NCBI GenBank assembly: GCA_031761405.1
Contig: JASEVX010000013.1
Span: 50,817,057-50,881,056 of the forward strand
Reading direction: 5' to 3'
DNA: 64,000 nt
Origin: Serripes groenlandicus
Taxonomy: Eukaryota; Mollusca; Bivalvia; Cardiida; Cardiidae
Shown here piece after piece: positions 21,612 to 33,679 of this stretch. Numbering within the stretch: position 1 is the stretch's first letter; each line of letters begins with the position of its first letter. The notes below the pieces were generated by a model. That model saw only the letters and a list, made by a program, of their open reading frames with translations. It made no database searches and was not told the DNA's origin. A program made the translations under genes and the position numbers.

Positions 21612-22262
21612 AATATATTCTAAGTCGAAAAAGGGGCACAATTCAGTCAAAATCCATTCCAGAGTTATGGTACTTGACATACAAGGTCCCCTAATGATCC
21701 TGAATAAGTGTGTGAAGTTTCAAAGCAACATCATACACAGTGTCTGAGAAAAGGCTTTGCACGCAAAGGTTTGACCAAAATTCGAAGTCAAAAAAGGGGC
21801 ACAATTCAGTCAAAATCCATTTCAGAGTTATGGGACTTGACATACAAGGTCCCCTAATGATCCTAAATAAGTGTGTGAAGTTTCAAAGTAACAGCATACA
21901 CAGTGTCTGAGAAAAGGCCTTGCACGCAAAGGTTTGACCAAAATTCTAAGTAAAAAAAGGGGCACAATTCAGTCAAAATCCATTCCAGAGTTATGGGACT
22001 TGACATACAAGGTCCCTTAATGACCCTGAATAAGTGTGTGAAGTTTTAAAGCAACAGCATACACAGTGTCTGAGAAAAGGCCTTGCACGCAAAGGTTTGA
22101 CCAAATTTCTAAGTCCAAAAAGGGGCACAATTCAGTCAAAATCCATTCCGGAGTTGTGGGACTTGAAATACAAGGTCCCCTAATGATCCTGAATAAGTGT
22201 GTGAAGTTTCAAAGCAACAGCATACACAGTGTCTGAGAAAAGGCCTTGCACGCAATGGTTTG
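21612..22262 (+). repeat. 163-bp tandem repeat, four units
   Basis: Units are phased exactly 163 bp apart by AAAGGGGCACAATTCAGTC (GGGG at 21633, 21796, 21959 and 22122). They carry CCAGAGTTATGGGACTTGAC, AAGGTCCCCTAATGATCCTG, AGTGTGTGAAGTTTCAAAGC and GTTTGACCAAA. Very similar units are, from memory, widely dispersed in bivalve genomes and usually end in a GACGCCAACGCC tract, as here. Confidence 0.93.
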
Positions 22263-22267
22263 ACCAA

Positions 22268-22335
22268 GCTGGCAACGCGGACGCCAACGCGGACGCCAAC
22301 GCCAACGCCAACGCCAACGCCAACGCCAACACCGG
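22268..22335 (+). repeat. (GCCAAC)n hexanucleotide tract
   Basis: GACGCCAACGCGGACGCCAA is followed by about eight GCCAAC units, ending in ACCGGGGTGATAACATAAGC and a CTATTTCTTCGAATAG palindrome. It is the 3' cap of the 163-bp repeat. The Ala/Leu-rich minus-strand frame is its translation and not a protein. Confidence 0.9.
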
Positions 22336-22399
22336 GGTGATAACATAAGCTCCTCTATTTCTTCGAATAGGCGAGCTAACAATCAAACACTCACAAGTC

Positions 22400-23629
22400 A
22401 CATAATCATAGTAGACATATTTGTTTCTGAATTAATCTATCAGGAAATGCACATCGTCGTTGTCGGAATCGAGAAAGCTGACCTGTGGTGCAGTGGTAAT
22501 ATCTACGTTATCGGAATTTTTATTTCTTAATCGTGTTGAAAAATATAGACTGTTTACAATTAGACACAGTACACAGACGACAAACTTTTAAATGAATTTT
22601 CTAAAATATACAATAAGTGCCTTTTTATTTTTTTATTTTTAAATAAAAATATTCGCTGAAAAACATATAAAAATTCACGGAAATATACCGTTTTCTTAAC
22701 GGTTTATATGTAACTAAGACTAAGTAAATTTGGGCGACTGTATTCAAAGTTAAAAAAGACCAAAATATCATTAAGATAAAATACATGAATAAATATATTT
22801 ATATGCAAGAGATATTTTTCTTGATCAAAATTGTTATAGAAAAAAGACTAAAATGTAACTCTACTTTAGCCACAATGTTTTCAAAAGTCGTCCCCTGCAT
22901 GAAGGCAAAGTATAGTGTGTATTTGTTATGCAGTGTTACACAATGTTGGAATATTTCACTTAGTAGCAAGATCCACATTTTCCACTATATCTTATTCTGT
23001 GTCCAAAAATTAAACTTTTGTTTATCTACTTAAGCGTCCCCAGATATTTAATTTGAATTACTGCATTTACATTTTTTATTTAACCTGACCCACATACAAC
23101 AAATCAGTAGCAGACATTGAAAGCAGCTACAAGTTATTAAACACCTCTAAAATTGAAAGGTCAATGATTGAATAGATAGAAGAGAATGTGTGGCAAAAGA
23201 AGTTTGCTGCAGATGCGTTTAAATGTTAGAAAGTGTTAAATCTATACCCGGTATCTCTTATTTCAGAAATGTTTTTGATCTTATGTCTTAAGTGGGAAGG
23301 TTTCTAGTTGTTTTAAATACTGGAGCGTGAAAACTAGGGAAAACTTAGATATATCTGAAATATTGTTGAAATGCCATCATGCACAAATCAATAAACCCAT
23401 CCATTCTTTCCGACAGTTGTCAAAACGTCTAATTTGCCTTCCACCAATGGGCTTGAAAGTTCAAGTTGGAATGAGGCAGTGATATGAGAAAGATATTAGA
23501 AAGATATAGGTCTGTAGAATTGCTGTCGTGATATAACACAACAACGGATGAAAAATGCCAATCTAATAATCAATCCAGGCACTCTAAAAACAATCCTGTA
23601 CATCCATGCTTACAAAAGCACATTCGTAA
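22400..23629. other. AT-rich DNA with MITE and SINE fragments
   Basis: CACAATGTTTTCAAAAGTCG at about 22871 is a TTAA-MITE arm fragment. TTCTTTCCGACAGTTGTCAA with CCACCAATGGGCTTGAAAGT at about 23405-23470 is a family-1 SINE body fragment (plus). The 82-codon frame at 22785-23033 overlaps the MITE fragment and shows no domain. Confidence 0.45.
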
Positions 23630-25015
23630 ACTAGAAATATTTCACACATAATTACAATAGAGACGTAGACGAACACATGATTAAACTAGAGTGGTAAAAA
23701 AAGACAGGTTTTAAACTAGAGTAGAAGAGGAACACATGTTTAAAATTGATATGTCGAAACACACAGGTTTTAAACTAGAGAGGTAGAAGTACACATGCTT
23801 AAACCGGAGAGGTCTTAACACACATATTTAAAATAATGTAGTAGAAGAACACATGCTTAAACTATAGAGGTAGAAAACACGGATTTAAAACAAGAGTGGT
23901 ATAAGATCACATGCTTAAACTAGAAAAATAAAAAACACAGGTTTTAAACTGGTAGAAGAGCAAATGCTTAAACTGAAGAGGTAAAGAAACACATACACAA
24001 ACTACATATTTAAAACACGTGTTGATTGATATGATAGCATCAGAATGACCACTATTTATTAGACAACTTCCTTTTATGTAAATACTGCTTAAAAGATATG
24101 TTAAGTAGTCAATCTGGATTGCTATTCGGTAGCTATGCTACACTACTAAATAAAGTGTTGTGAAAACGTCTTCTGTGGATTACTTGACTACAGAAGGTCG
24201 TAAGACACGTGATATAACTAGAGATGTCGAAGAGCACATGCTTAAACTAGAGATGTCGACGAAGACATGATTAAATTAGAAACGTCAATGAACATATAAT
24301 TGAACATGAGATGTCCACGAGCTCATGATTAATCTAGAAGTGTCAACGAACACATGATTAAACTAGATAAGTCAAAGAACACATGATTACAATAGAGATG
24401 TTAATAAACGTATTATTAAACTAAAGCTATTGAGGAACACATGATTAAACTAGAGATGTTGAAGAACACATGATACAACTAGACAGGTCGACGAACACAT
24501 AAGTAAACTAGACAGGTCGAAAAATACCTAATAAACTAGATATATCGAATAACCCATGCTTAAACTAGATATGTCGACGAAAACAGGATTAAACTAGAGA
24601 TATCGAAGAACACGTGATTAAACTAGATATGTCGAAGAACACATGATTAAACTAGATATGTCGACGAACACATGATTAAACTAGAGATGTCGAAGGACAC
24701 ATGATTGAACACGAGATGTCGACGAACTCTTGATTAATCTAGAGATGTCAAAGTACAAATGATTAAACTAGATAGGTCGACGAACACATACTTAAACTAG
24801 AGATGTCGAAGAACACATTATTAAACTAGTTGATGTCGACAGACATATGATTAAACTAGAGAAGTTAACGAACACATGATTAAACTAGAGATGTCAAAGA
24901 ACACATGATAAAAATAGACAGGTAGAATAACACATGATTAAATTAGATACGCCGAATAACACATGATTAAAATAGACAGGTCAAATAACACATGATTAAA
25001 CGAGAGATGGTAACA
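23630..25015 (+). repeat. 29-bp satellite, interrupted at 24.0-24.2 kb
   Basis: The consensus is GAACACATGATTAAACTAGA followed by GATGTCGAC/A. The 29-bp phase is clear at 24600-24720. The left part (23640-24000) is more diverged (AACACAGGTTTTAAACTAGA), and a unique insert of about 200 bp separates it from the tidy part. The period is not a multiple of three and stops are frequent. Confidence 0.92.
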
Positions 25016-25142
25016 AACACAAGTGTCGCCAATATGTAAGTAAGTGGCAGCTTGAAAGACGGACACATAGACGTGATTAATTTGATCAAGGCTAAACAAG
25101 ATAGTCTAAAGACGATACATTTGAGTACCAAGATCACAGGTT

Positions 25143-25215
25143 TGTTAACCCATTCCCACATGTAAACACTTTGACGTTTCTACAGCAGACATATTGTATG
25201 AACATTTTCTGAATA
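25143..25215 (+). repeat. Half of a TTAA-type MITE
   Basis: TTAACCCATTCCCACATGTA, then TTTCTACAGCAGACA and GAACATTTTCTGAA match one outer arm of the TTAA family; no mirrored arm was found downstream. Confidence 0.55.
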
Positions 25216-26048
25216 TAAAAAGCAATACGAATCATAATATCTCAAAAATCCACTTAGACATGTAATAAACATAAAGAAAGTACCCTTTGTGTAATAATGT
25301 AGAAATTTATAATATTTATAAATAAAGAAATTTAAATTTGGGTTCAATAATGTAGAAGTTTGATTACAATCACAAAGTCATCTAACCTCAAACAATTGTA
25401 CTTGGAATATAACCCTAATAGTAATGTATGATTTTGTTGAGCTTAATTTATCAGGTTCATTTATGAGAGCGTGTGCGAGCGAGTGAGAGTGTGAAAGTGT
25501 GAATGTGTCATGTGCATGACATCTATTTTCATAATGCTTATATGGAATGCCGAACAACTATATCGTATGCAGGGGATGACCATTGCTAAAGATTTAACTA
25601 CAACATGCTTTACAAAGTGATGTGTTCTGGCTAGGTAAATTTAATAAATGTGTGTTATTGTGTACAGTACAGTTAATCCAAGGTAACGTCATCTTCAGAA
25701 AAGTGTGAACAAAGAAATCCTGATAAGCTACCACATTTATTCAGCCTTGTAAAGATTGCTCATGGCCATGTTTATAGTTGTATGTTTTTCCTGAGAGCTT
25801 TCAAAAATATGCGAAATCAGTATTATTCAAATTGACATTGATTTAAAACCTCTTAGTTTCGGTTTTAGTTTCGCATAAATCATCGTTCTTTGTTAAATAC
25901 TTCATTTGAAGTAAAATACACTTGAACATTGCGTTATCTGAATATCAAATGTGCAATATCATCCCCGCTGACGAACACAGTTATGTGTGGATGATATACA
26001 ATTTAAAGCAGACTTGTTTCGACTGTATTGTAAAAAGGGAATTTAAAT
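25216..26048. other. No feature seen
   Basis: AT-rich, with a short GAGTGTGAAAGTGTGAATGT patch near 25480. No credible gene. Confidence 0.4.
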
Positions 26049-26310
26049 TTGAATTGTGAGTTCGAATCCCGGCTCGGCCAACTTTCTTTCCGACGATTGA
26101 CAAAAGTCAATGCGACATGCGTCATTCGTCTTCCACCAATGGGCTAAGTCTATGTGGAAAAGCAGCCAGTTGCTTGGGAAGATTGTTGTGTTGAGTACTG
26201 GTGTGAGAAAACCAGGAAAAGCATGAGTAGGTGAACTGGCCGCAGTGATATAACTGAGAAATTGTTACAACATGCGTTAAACCCCAACCAAGCAATCAAT
26301 TAAATTGAAT
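26049..26310 (+). mobile_element. tRNA-derived SINE, family 1, 5'-truncated
   Basis: Begins at the B box (TGTGAGTTCGAATCCCGGCT), so the first half of the tRNA head is missing, as is usual after incomplete reverse transcription. The body is well preserved: CCACCAATGGGCTAAGTCTA, GCAGCCAGTTGCTTGGGAAG, GTACTGGTGTGAGAAAACCA, GGTGAACTGGCCGCAGTGAT and GCGTTAAACCCCAACCAAGC. It ends in CAATCAATTAAATT. Confidence 0.9.
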
Positions 26311-26677
26311 TGCAAGTACGAACAAATATATGCAACGGGCAACAGTTGCATCAGTTTGTAAATGTGCACACAAAGTATTCCGAGTTCATAAGTCTGAAAC
26401 AAAGACGCAATCATGTACAATGTACATGTACAAGTGCGTATTTTATGCATGACTCCGTGTAAAACGCTTTAGGCCTAAATGTACTTTGATTTACACCATT
26501 GTTCGACGTAGTTCTACTTAACCACAGAACTTCTGATTGAGTGGTTTGTTAAGTACTGCGATTAAGTTTACATCACGTTTAAATAACCACATTAGTTTAA
26601 AAGTAAAATTAAATTTTGATTTTCTGTAAAAAATGAGATTATTTCAGCATCAATCTAGAATAATATAACACATTGGA

Positions 26678-27025
26678 ATGTTTGACACTCATAGCGACAT
26701 CAATATTGTTCACACGAAGCCCTCACCTGTACCAAACGAAACCAGAGAGATTGGGCTTCAAGAAAAACTAAAACTCAAAAATAATTTCACAATTACCGGT
26801 TTTCTCAAAGAGTGGTCCATAAACGTGTGTTTATACTTTCGTTATTGTAAATGCGTGTCTGTCTGCATTCTCACAGATGCTATTAATAAACAACATACGC
26901 TTCGAATCGAGGGAACTCAATCGGTAAATAAGTTCCCGGGAATGTGCACATGTTATATTATCAGCTCCTTACAACTGGGTTCCAAAGTTGACTTAGTTAT
27001 TCATCCAGGGATCATGGATAAGTGA
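26678..27025 (+). other. Orphan 115-codon open frame
   Basis: An ATG-initiated frame (MFDTHSDINIVHTKPSPV at the start, DLVIHPGIMDK at the end) with mixed composition and five Cys. It overlaps no identified repeat, which makes it the least easily dismissed frame in the window. No domain is recognisable, no splice sites or promoter are evident, and length alone does not exclude chance. Confidence 0.2.
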
Positions 27026-27235
27026 CCTGTATTTTCCCTCAAAACATTTAAAGACTGATTAAGTCCGAGCTGTTTCTCAACAACTACTGAATACAATGAA
27101 ACTTAGCAAAAAGTGTTGATGTGATTTATTGACATAACACGTTTAAATGGGATATATTCATATACAAATCTGATTAAAATGGATTGTTTATAAGGTAATG
27201 GCAACTTACATTCTACTTAAATATATTGGGATGTT

Positions 27236-27425
27236 GTCTCTCTCTTTTTCTCTCTTCCTCTATCTGTTTATCCATCTCCGTTTCTCTTTTTATCTCATTC
27301 TCTCTCTCGCTCTCTTTCTCACTATCCCTGTGTCTGTCGCTCTGTATATGCATGTCCCTATATATGTTTCTTACTCTCTGTCTCGCTTTATATTTATCTC
27401 TTAGAATATATCTCAACGTCTCTCG
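27236..27425 (+). repeat. (CT)n-rich simple repeat
   Basis: TCTCTCTTTTTCTCTC-type low-complexity sequence left of the inserted SINE. The Ser/Leu and Arg/Glu frames on both strands are artefacts. Confidence 0.9.
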
Positions 27426-27434
27426 CTGGAGGTT

Positions 27435-27655
27435 TATTGTTTGATCCTACTCCGGGTCATACCAACTACTTAAGAAAAGGAAGTAATGCCTCTCCCTCCT
27501 ATGCGCTCAGGGTTATGGGGTTAGCATAACGACTTACTAACTAGTGTCAGGGTTAATGCACCAGCAGTACTGGTAACCTACCCAGGAAACGCCTTGATAT
27601 AACTGAACAAGTGTTGTAAGCGGCGTTTAACACCAAACAATAAATCAACTCACCC
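27435..27655 (+). mobile_element. tRNA-derived SINE, family 2, 5'-truncated
   Basis: Starts near the end of the tRNA head (TTTGATCCTACTCCGGGTCA). It continues CTCAGGGTTATGGGGTTAGC, CAGTACTGGTAACCTACCCA and AACGCCTTGATATAACTGAA, with the tail GCGGCGTTTAACACCAAACA. It sits within a CT tract at the same relative place as the copy at 57.1 kb. Confidence 0.85.
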
Positions 27656-27733
27656 ACTCTCGCTCTCAATTTATTTCTCTCTCGCGCTCTTACTCTCTCG
27701 GTCTCTATGTCTGTCTCTCTATCTATCTCTCTC

Positions 27734-27784
<51 letters not shown>

Positions 27785-27799
27785 CTCTCTCTCTCTCTC

Positions 27800-27830
<31 letters not shown>

Positions 27831-28189
27831 GCTCTCAAACTCTCTCTATATCTCTCATCTCTATGTCTCCTCTGTATCTCTCCTTCTCTTTCTCCATCTA
27901 CCTCTTTCTCTATCTCCTTTTCTATTCACTTTTTTTCTCCGTTTTTCTATGACCTTTTCTATCTCTCGCTCGCCTCTCCTCTTTGTCTCTCTGTCTCTTT
28001 ATCTCTCTATATAAATGTTTTTCAATATCTCTCCGTTTCTATCCCTGTGTTTTTTTAATATCAATATCTCTCTTTTTCTCAATATCCCTGTATCTCTCCT
28101 CTCTCTCTCTCATCTCTATCCTCTCTATCTCTCATTCTCTCTCTCTCTCTCTCTGCTCTCTCTCTCTTCTCATCTTCCTCTCTCTCTCA

Positions 28190-28232
<43 letters not shown>

Positions 28233-28233
28233 A

Positions 28234-28281
<48 letters not shown>

Positions 28282-28292
28282 CTACCTTCTCC
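27656..28292 (+). repeat. (CT)n-rich simple repeat
   Basis: Long CT-rich low-complexity tract, purest at about 27725-27835 and 28195-28277. All overlapping Ser/Leu-rich frames are artefacts. Confidence 0.95.
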
Positions 28293-28295
28293 CTT

Positions 28296-29040
28296 CGTCT
28301 TTAAATATGATTATTGTTATATCACGAGCCAAGTTCTACAGTATTGTATTTACATCACGGCAATGCATTGTGTTCTGCTTTACAGATTATTATGGTTATA
28401 GCACGGTCATGTGGCGCTTTTTTCTGCTGTAATATGTTGTATTGTTATATTACGGTCAAGTGATTTTTATTTTGGTTTCTACAACATTATATGTATATCA
28501 CAGCAAGGCGGTGTATTCTGCTTTAAAGATTGTTATAGTTATAGCACGGTCATGCGGCCATTCAATCATTTCCCTTATATAGACGCTTCCTGACGCCTCT
28601 GCAGCAGACGGCTTTTTGAAAACATGGTGACAAAAGAAGAAATTGCTCAAAACGAGCAATTTCCCCTTTTGACACAATGCTTTCCACTTTTAGTCATAGG
28701 TTATCCATTTATCCATAGAGTTTTTCTGTTTTTTGACAAAATATGTTCAAAGTTGTCTGCTGCAGAATTGTCGTATTAGGGAAAGGGTTAACGAGATTTA
28801 TTGTTATATGACGGCCAAGTGATTTTTATTATGGTTTCTACAGCATTAAATTTATATCACGGCAATGCAGTGTATTCTGCTTTAATTATTGTTATAGTTA
28901 TAGCACGGTCATGTGGTGTTGTTTCGCTTTCTACAGTATGACAGTTACGTCCCGGCAATGCAGTGAATTCTACTTTAAAGAGTTGTATAGTTATATCACT
29001 GCGAAGTGGTATTTATTTTGCATTCATCATTATCATATTT
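28296..29040 (+). repeat. 47/48-bp satellite-like repeat (satellite superfamily, copy A)
   Basis: Recurrent GTTATAGTTATAGCACGGTC, TTTCTACAGTATTA and TTTACATCACGGCAATGCAG blocks with a TATTCTGCTTTAAAGA link, at about 47-bp half-period and 94-bp full period. A MITE (28590-28795) interrupts it. It is orthologous to 57785-58400. Confidence 0.8.
28590..28798. mobile_element. TTAA-type palindromic MITE
   Basis: GCCTCTGCAGCAGACGGCTT and TTTGAAAACATGGTGACAAA mirror TTGACAAAATATGTTCAAAG and TTGTCTGCTGCAGAATTG. The core AAATTGCTC..GAGCAATTT is a perfect small palindrome, and the right end reads GGGAAAGGGTTAA. The corresponding place in copy B (58 kb) lacks it, so it inserted after the duplication or was lost from B. 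Confidence 0.82.
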
Positions 29041-29339
29041 TCACCACTGAGACCTGTAGTAAATTTGCTTCCACACGGTATTTCACTCTGGATGCCAGAC
29101 ATTATTATGATCACTGTACACGAAATTACGTAAAAAATACTATGGAGTGCATATCAAAACTACCGTATATTGTTTATTCAATGCAGTGTGTCATTATTAT
29201 GCTATGAAAACGTATAAACTAGTCATATGTATTCCAGCGTTTCGTTTATGATTCATTTACAGTATCGAACAATTTACTTACAATTCATTTGAGCTATTCT
29301 CTACAACACCTAACCTCAGAGCCATGTTTACAAGTGACG

Positions 29340-29690
29340 AAAACTAATTTAAATGAACATTGTCAATTATATTTTATCACGCAACTTCAAGTGTTAATGC
29401 ATAATATGGATTACAGACAAGTGATGTTTCTTTCAAACTGTATCGCTGCCCCTTTTTTTGTTTAAGGTCTCTGTGACCTAGACCTTTGAACGGATGACCT
29501 CAAATTAAAAGGGGTCATTGACTAGTCATGCCCGTTCTTCCTGCTAAGTTTGAACACTATAGGCCCATAAATTACCTGTAATCAATCGGACGATCGTTGG
29601 TCTACCAAGGGACCGATCGACCGACCAACCGACAGACCAACATGTGGAAATAAATATAACCCCTTTTCTTTGAAGGACAGGGGGAGGGGG
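29340..29690 (+). repeat. Dispersed repeat inserted in copy A only
   Basis: TGACCTAGACCTTTGAACGG, then AAAAGGGGTCATTGACTAGT, AAGTTTGAACACTATAGGCC and GATCGACCGACCAACCGACA are typical of a dispersed repeat I recall from bivalves. Copy B passes directly from CCATGTTGACATGTGAA to GGGGGCATGAACATG (about 58700-58725), so about 350 bp are extra here. Confidence 0.75.
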
Positions 29691-29959
29691 GCATATACAT
29701 GAAATACGATCCTTATCTGTAAATGTGGATGACTCACACATATTTTGACGTGTGTGCTTTAAGACGGTAATATTGATTTAGCTAAAATCAGCCAAACGAC
29801 ATGTAAAGAAATATAAACCCTTTCAATTATTCTTACGTTCTAAGGTGGATTTGATCAGTTTTGCATTTTGTAGTGACCGTAACCAAATTCTATGAATATC
29901 GAAGTTATTCAGCCAACCGTTTAGAGCCTCGTCAGACGGTTCTATACTCGTGCCGCAGG

Positions 29960-30504
29960 TTGTCACGTGCTGTGTCACATGGAATCAGTATTATCTGAAT
30001 TTTAATTATCAAAATAATATAAAACTTGTATTACATCAGAAATTGAAACGCTAGATTATGAACATGGAAGAGTCTACTGTAATCAATAAGCTGCTAAAAT
30101 TGTTAAATAGAAATGCACATAGTTCACGGCAGAAATCTGTGTGTGCCTTAAATACATGGTGTAGTAAGACATCGAACCTGTACGAAAATAAACTATATAA
30201 TTCAATGCCAAAGTTTGCCATTCAACTGTAAATGCCACAACGAACAATTACTACTTCACTGACCTTTTTAATCCCTCTTTAATAATTCTCATACATAAAA
30301 GAAACATACGTCATATTAAGTATGTTTTTGTTGATTTTGAGAACGACTGATTTATTAAAGAAAGCAGTAGAAGTAGTAGTTTACAACCAAGGCAGCTTCG
30401 ACTGTCCAAAAATTTAAATATATAACTGGACAAAATAAACCTCATATCATATTATGATGAACATGTTTATTGTCATCTCATTTAAACAGTGCGCGTTTTA
30501 TCTC
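29960..30504. other. Diverged copy-A DNA, no gene
   Basis: Parts near 30130-30180 still match copy B (GCCTTAAATACATGGT against GCGTTAAATACAAGGT). No frames or RNA signals. Confidence 0.4.
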
Positions 30505-31197
30505 ACAATGTGTACTTAAATAAAATTAGCAAATTAGGTTAAATTACATATATGTCATGCTGATATATTAATGTTTACTTAAATCAAACAGCAATTGAGG
30601 TTGAATTACCTATACGTCATGCTGATATATTAATGTTCACTTAAATCAAATCAGCAATTTAGGTTAAATTACATATGTTTCATGCTAATATATAAATGTT
30701 TACTTAAATCAAATCAGCAATTTAGGTTAAATTTACATATACGTCATGCTTATACATCAATGTTTACCTAATTAAAATCAGCAATTTAGGTTAAATAACA
30801 TATACGGCATGCTTCTATATTAATGTTAACTTAAATCAAATCAATAATTAGGGTTAAATTACATATACGTCATGCTGATATATTAATGTTCACTTAAACT
30901 AAATCAGCAACTTAGGTTAACTTACATATACGTCATGCTGATATATTAAAGTTTACTGAAATTAAATCATCAATTATGGTTGAATTACATATACGTCATG
31001 CTGATATATTAATGTTTAATTTAATTAAATCAGCAAGTAAGGTTAACTAACATAAACGTCATGCTGATATATTAATGTTTGCTTAAATGAAATCAACAAG
31101 TTAGGTTGCATTACATATACGTCATGCTGGTATATTAATGTTTACTTCAAATCAAATCAGCAATTGAGGTTGCATTACATATACGTCATGCTGATAT
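30505..31197 (+). repeat. 62-63-bp satellite, 11 units
   Basis: The unit is ATATACGTCATGCTGATATA, then TTAATGTTTACTTAAATCAA and ATCAGCAATTTAGGTTAAAT. GGTT anchors at 30537, 30599 and 30662 give the 62-63-bp period. It is absent from duplication copy B, so it arose or was inserted in copy A after the split. Confidence 0.93.
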
Positions 31198-32366
31198 GGT
31201 AACGTTTGCAAATGACTTTGCATTAGCCTCAGATACAGCACATGGTTTGCAAACACAATTGAATATTTTACAACATTTCTGTTCAGTGAACGAATTAAGA
31301 AATGGCAAAACCAACGATATATGCTATGGCAACCATTACGGTTTGAAGTATGTTGGTTATTATTATATTATTTGAATATGCACTTGTAATATCTTTCAGT
31401 AGTCTCGGTAATATTCATTGTATAACTTTTTAAAAAGTATTTGATTCTAAGGCTTCTCCGGTATATATATATGTTCCGAGATATTGGGACTACAAACATA
31501 ATTAGCTAAATTGAATGTTTTCAATTTCTAGCGTCTAAACATTTTTTAAATGTTGCACTTAAGTGTGTAATGATGAAGTTTTAGTCGATATTGGTAGACT
31601 ACCAATGTACATATATGATGCCAAACGTTGCATGACACATTCGATACTTTTGTTGAGTATGCACACACACATATAAACGATTATGTTGTGAACTTCTGTT
31701 TTATGATAGCATCGGACAGACAACTTTGGTAACACTTATAAGAAATAACTTATATATAAGTGGCTTTGGTTATGTATGGGACAAGCAAATTACAATAACA
31801 TGTAAAACGGTTTTCTAATAGGTATAAATATAACTGGGTATCCAAATCGCTCATGTGTAGCTTCTTTTTGTAGTTCATGCATTTGTTTAATGATTGAAGA
31901 CCGTAGATATAAGAAAATTCGAAGATAATACGGTACATGTTTATTGTTTTACTCTAGTGCAGCAGAATAATAAATAAGTAACAAGTGACACCTTATTAAA
32001 TATACATCATAAGATATAAATCCATCATCAACATACCACAAGATAAGTGCATAATTTAAAAAAAAAAAAAAATATTATTAAAAAGATATGACATTTTAGT
32101 GGCAAAAGGAGCCATTGTTTCCAAAGACTAATTTTCCAATATTAAAATTGCTTTCAAAGATCGTCTTCAGCAAATGCAACACAGTTAGTAAGCGGGTAAA
32201 GAGTACAGAAAGCAAAAGTGAAAATATCCATAATATAATATATAAAAGAAAGGAACAGAAATTAAAGTGAACATTTTATACGTGTATTATATATGCACAC
32301 TAATGTATAATAAATAGATGCATACCATATCCCTAACAAAGCTGCGGTTTTCACATACCAAACCCG
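31198..32366. other. Copy-A DNA without a gene
   Basis: Contains the copy-B-matching blocks 31530-31790 and 32170-32370. A 62-codon minus-strand frame at 31750-31938 has no counterpart in copy B. A poly-A run lies at about 32059-32073. Confidence 0.45.
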
Positions 32367-32860
32367 TATTTGACACTCTAACCTTACGTTTTGAGTACCC
32401 ACGGCATATGGTTTGCTTGAGTCATAAGAGAGATAATAGTTGAAAACGACCAGTTTATTCCTCCTTATCGAAACCTCTGTCTTTTCATACTCAATGTCCT
32501 TGTTTGGCTCTCTTATCCTATGTTTTGAGTACTCGTGGCGTAGCGTTTGCTTGAGTCATTAGATAGATAATAGTAGGACAAGATCATTTAACTCCTCCTT
32601 ATCTAGGCATATATACGTTGTTTTCATACAGTATCCGTATTTGAAACTCTTATCCTATGTTTTGGGTACCCACAACATACAGTGTCGTTAAATCATAAGT
32701 GAGATAATGGTGGGATATGACCAATTTACTCCTTTTTATCTAGATCTATGTACGAGTTTTACATTTATTATCCTTATTTGACACTCTAAGTGTTGACCTC
32801 CCTATAAACAAAGTTTGATTGAGTCATTAAGAGATAATGGTGGAAAAGGGTCAGTTATAA
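32367..32860 (+). repeat. ~135-bp tandem repeat, four units
   Basis: TTTGAGTACCCACGGCATAT, then TTGCTTGAGTCATAAGAGAG, recurs at 32389, 32524, 32660 and about 32789. The units share TATTTGACACTCT and CTCCTTATCTAGA-like segments. Related units occur at 59960-60420 and at the left window edge. Confidence 0.85.
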
Positions 32861-33063
32861 TTTTTTTTTTTTAAGTTTTTTAACTAAACTAACCAACTCT
32901 TTATCTAAACGTTGATATACAAATACATGAAAGTATGATGGTAACTTCCTGGTCGATGCTTCGTGTAGAAACGTTTTACTTTAAAATACGGGTTTTTAAT
33001 TAGAACACTAGCCCCATTTTCATTTTTTCTGAATATATGAAATATGTTTAACAAAGTGTGTGT

Positions 33064-33081
33064 GGGGGGGGGGGGGGGGGG
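33064..33081 (+). repeat. Run of 18 G
   Basis: Eighteen consecutive G, preceded by GTGTGT and followed by AAACCCC. It could adopt a G-quadruplex. Its exact length may be unreliable in an assembly. Confidence 0.9.
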
Positions 33082-33534
33082 AAACCCCGATAACTAATTA
33101 CTTAATTATCAATTACTCGATACTTAATCTGTTTCAAAGTTTCAAGGTTTATTTTCGGTTCATTTTAACAATGTAATATGAGGTAATAATAACAACATAT
33201 ATACCTATTGTAATTTAGGAAAATACCAGACTATGAGGTATTCAATCAAAATAGTATAAGAAATTCAAGAAGGAAAAATAAATTTAAAAAATAACAAAAG
33301 TAACAAAAACAGAAAAGAAAAATGATACAACAAATAAAAGAAAATACAAAGATGCGTCAAATGTTGAGGTAAGTACATACATATACTAAGCCAGGTAGCA
33401 CGTTAGTGTCAAACAAGGTATAAAGCAATAGTCGTTACATACCTGTACTTATCTTATTAAAAGCAGCGCTCAGGTAGTGCTTGCAATTTTGTTGAGAATA
33501 CAGTTAGTTTAGTAAAATGTATCCGACTTTGATA
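33082..33534. other. No gene seen
   Basis: A-rich DNA. The end (about 33450-33530, CGCTCAGGTAGTGCTTGCAA) matches copy B at 60730. Confidence 0.4.
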
Positions 33535-33675
33535 CCTAAACCTACCACTGTGTTTGATTCTTGTACTCTGGGAACCAGACTAATCTGAATGTAGTCCAGA
33601 TTACATACATCTATCACAGCGTTTGAATATTGTATTCAGGGAACCAGTCTAGTCCGCATAACTTACTCTGGTAAC
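33535..33675 (+). repeat. 69-bp minisatellite, two units (copy A)
   Basis: TACCACTGTGTTTGATT, then GGGAACCAGACTAATCTGAA and TAGTCCAGATTAC, present about twice. The copy-B locus (60800-61310) carries seven to eight units. Confidence 0.8.
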
Positions 33676-33679
33676 TACC

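Larger units (their letters stand above)
27100..33670 (+). repeat. Segmental duplication, copy A
   Basis: Colinear direct similarity to 57030-61310 through at least nine blocks: 27145/57061, 28296/57779, 29068/58428, 29235/58615, 29690/58715, 31530/59285, 32170/59760, 32936/60440 and 33450/60715. Examples are TCGTCAGACGGTTCTATACT (about 29931 and 58928) and AGTTTTAGTCGATATTGGTA (about 31578 and 59323). Copy A is longer because of later insertions. Confidence 0.9.

Noticed and set aside
23630..25015. Possible CRISPR-like array of regular repeats
   Set aside because: Units are head-to-tail without unique spacers, and the context is eukaryotic; it is a satellite.
27198..28432. Ser/Leu-rich and Arg/Glu-rich frames on both strands
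   Set aside because: Low-complexity CT repeat; the same artefact recurs at 57231-57882.
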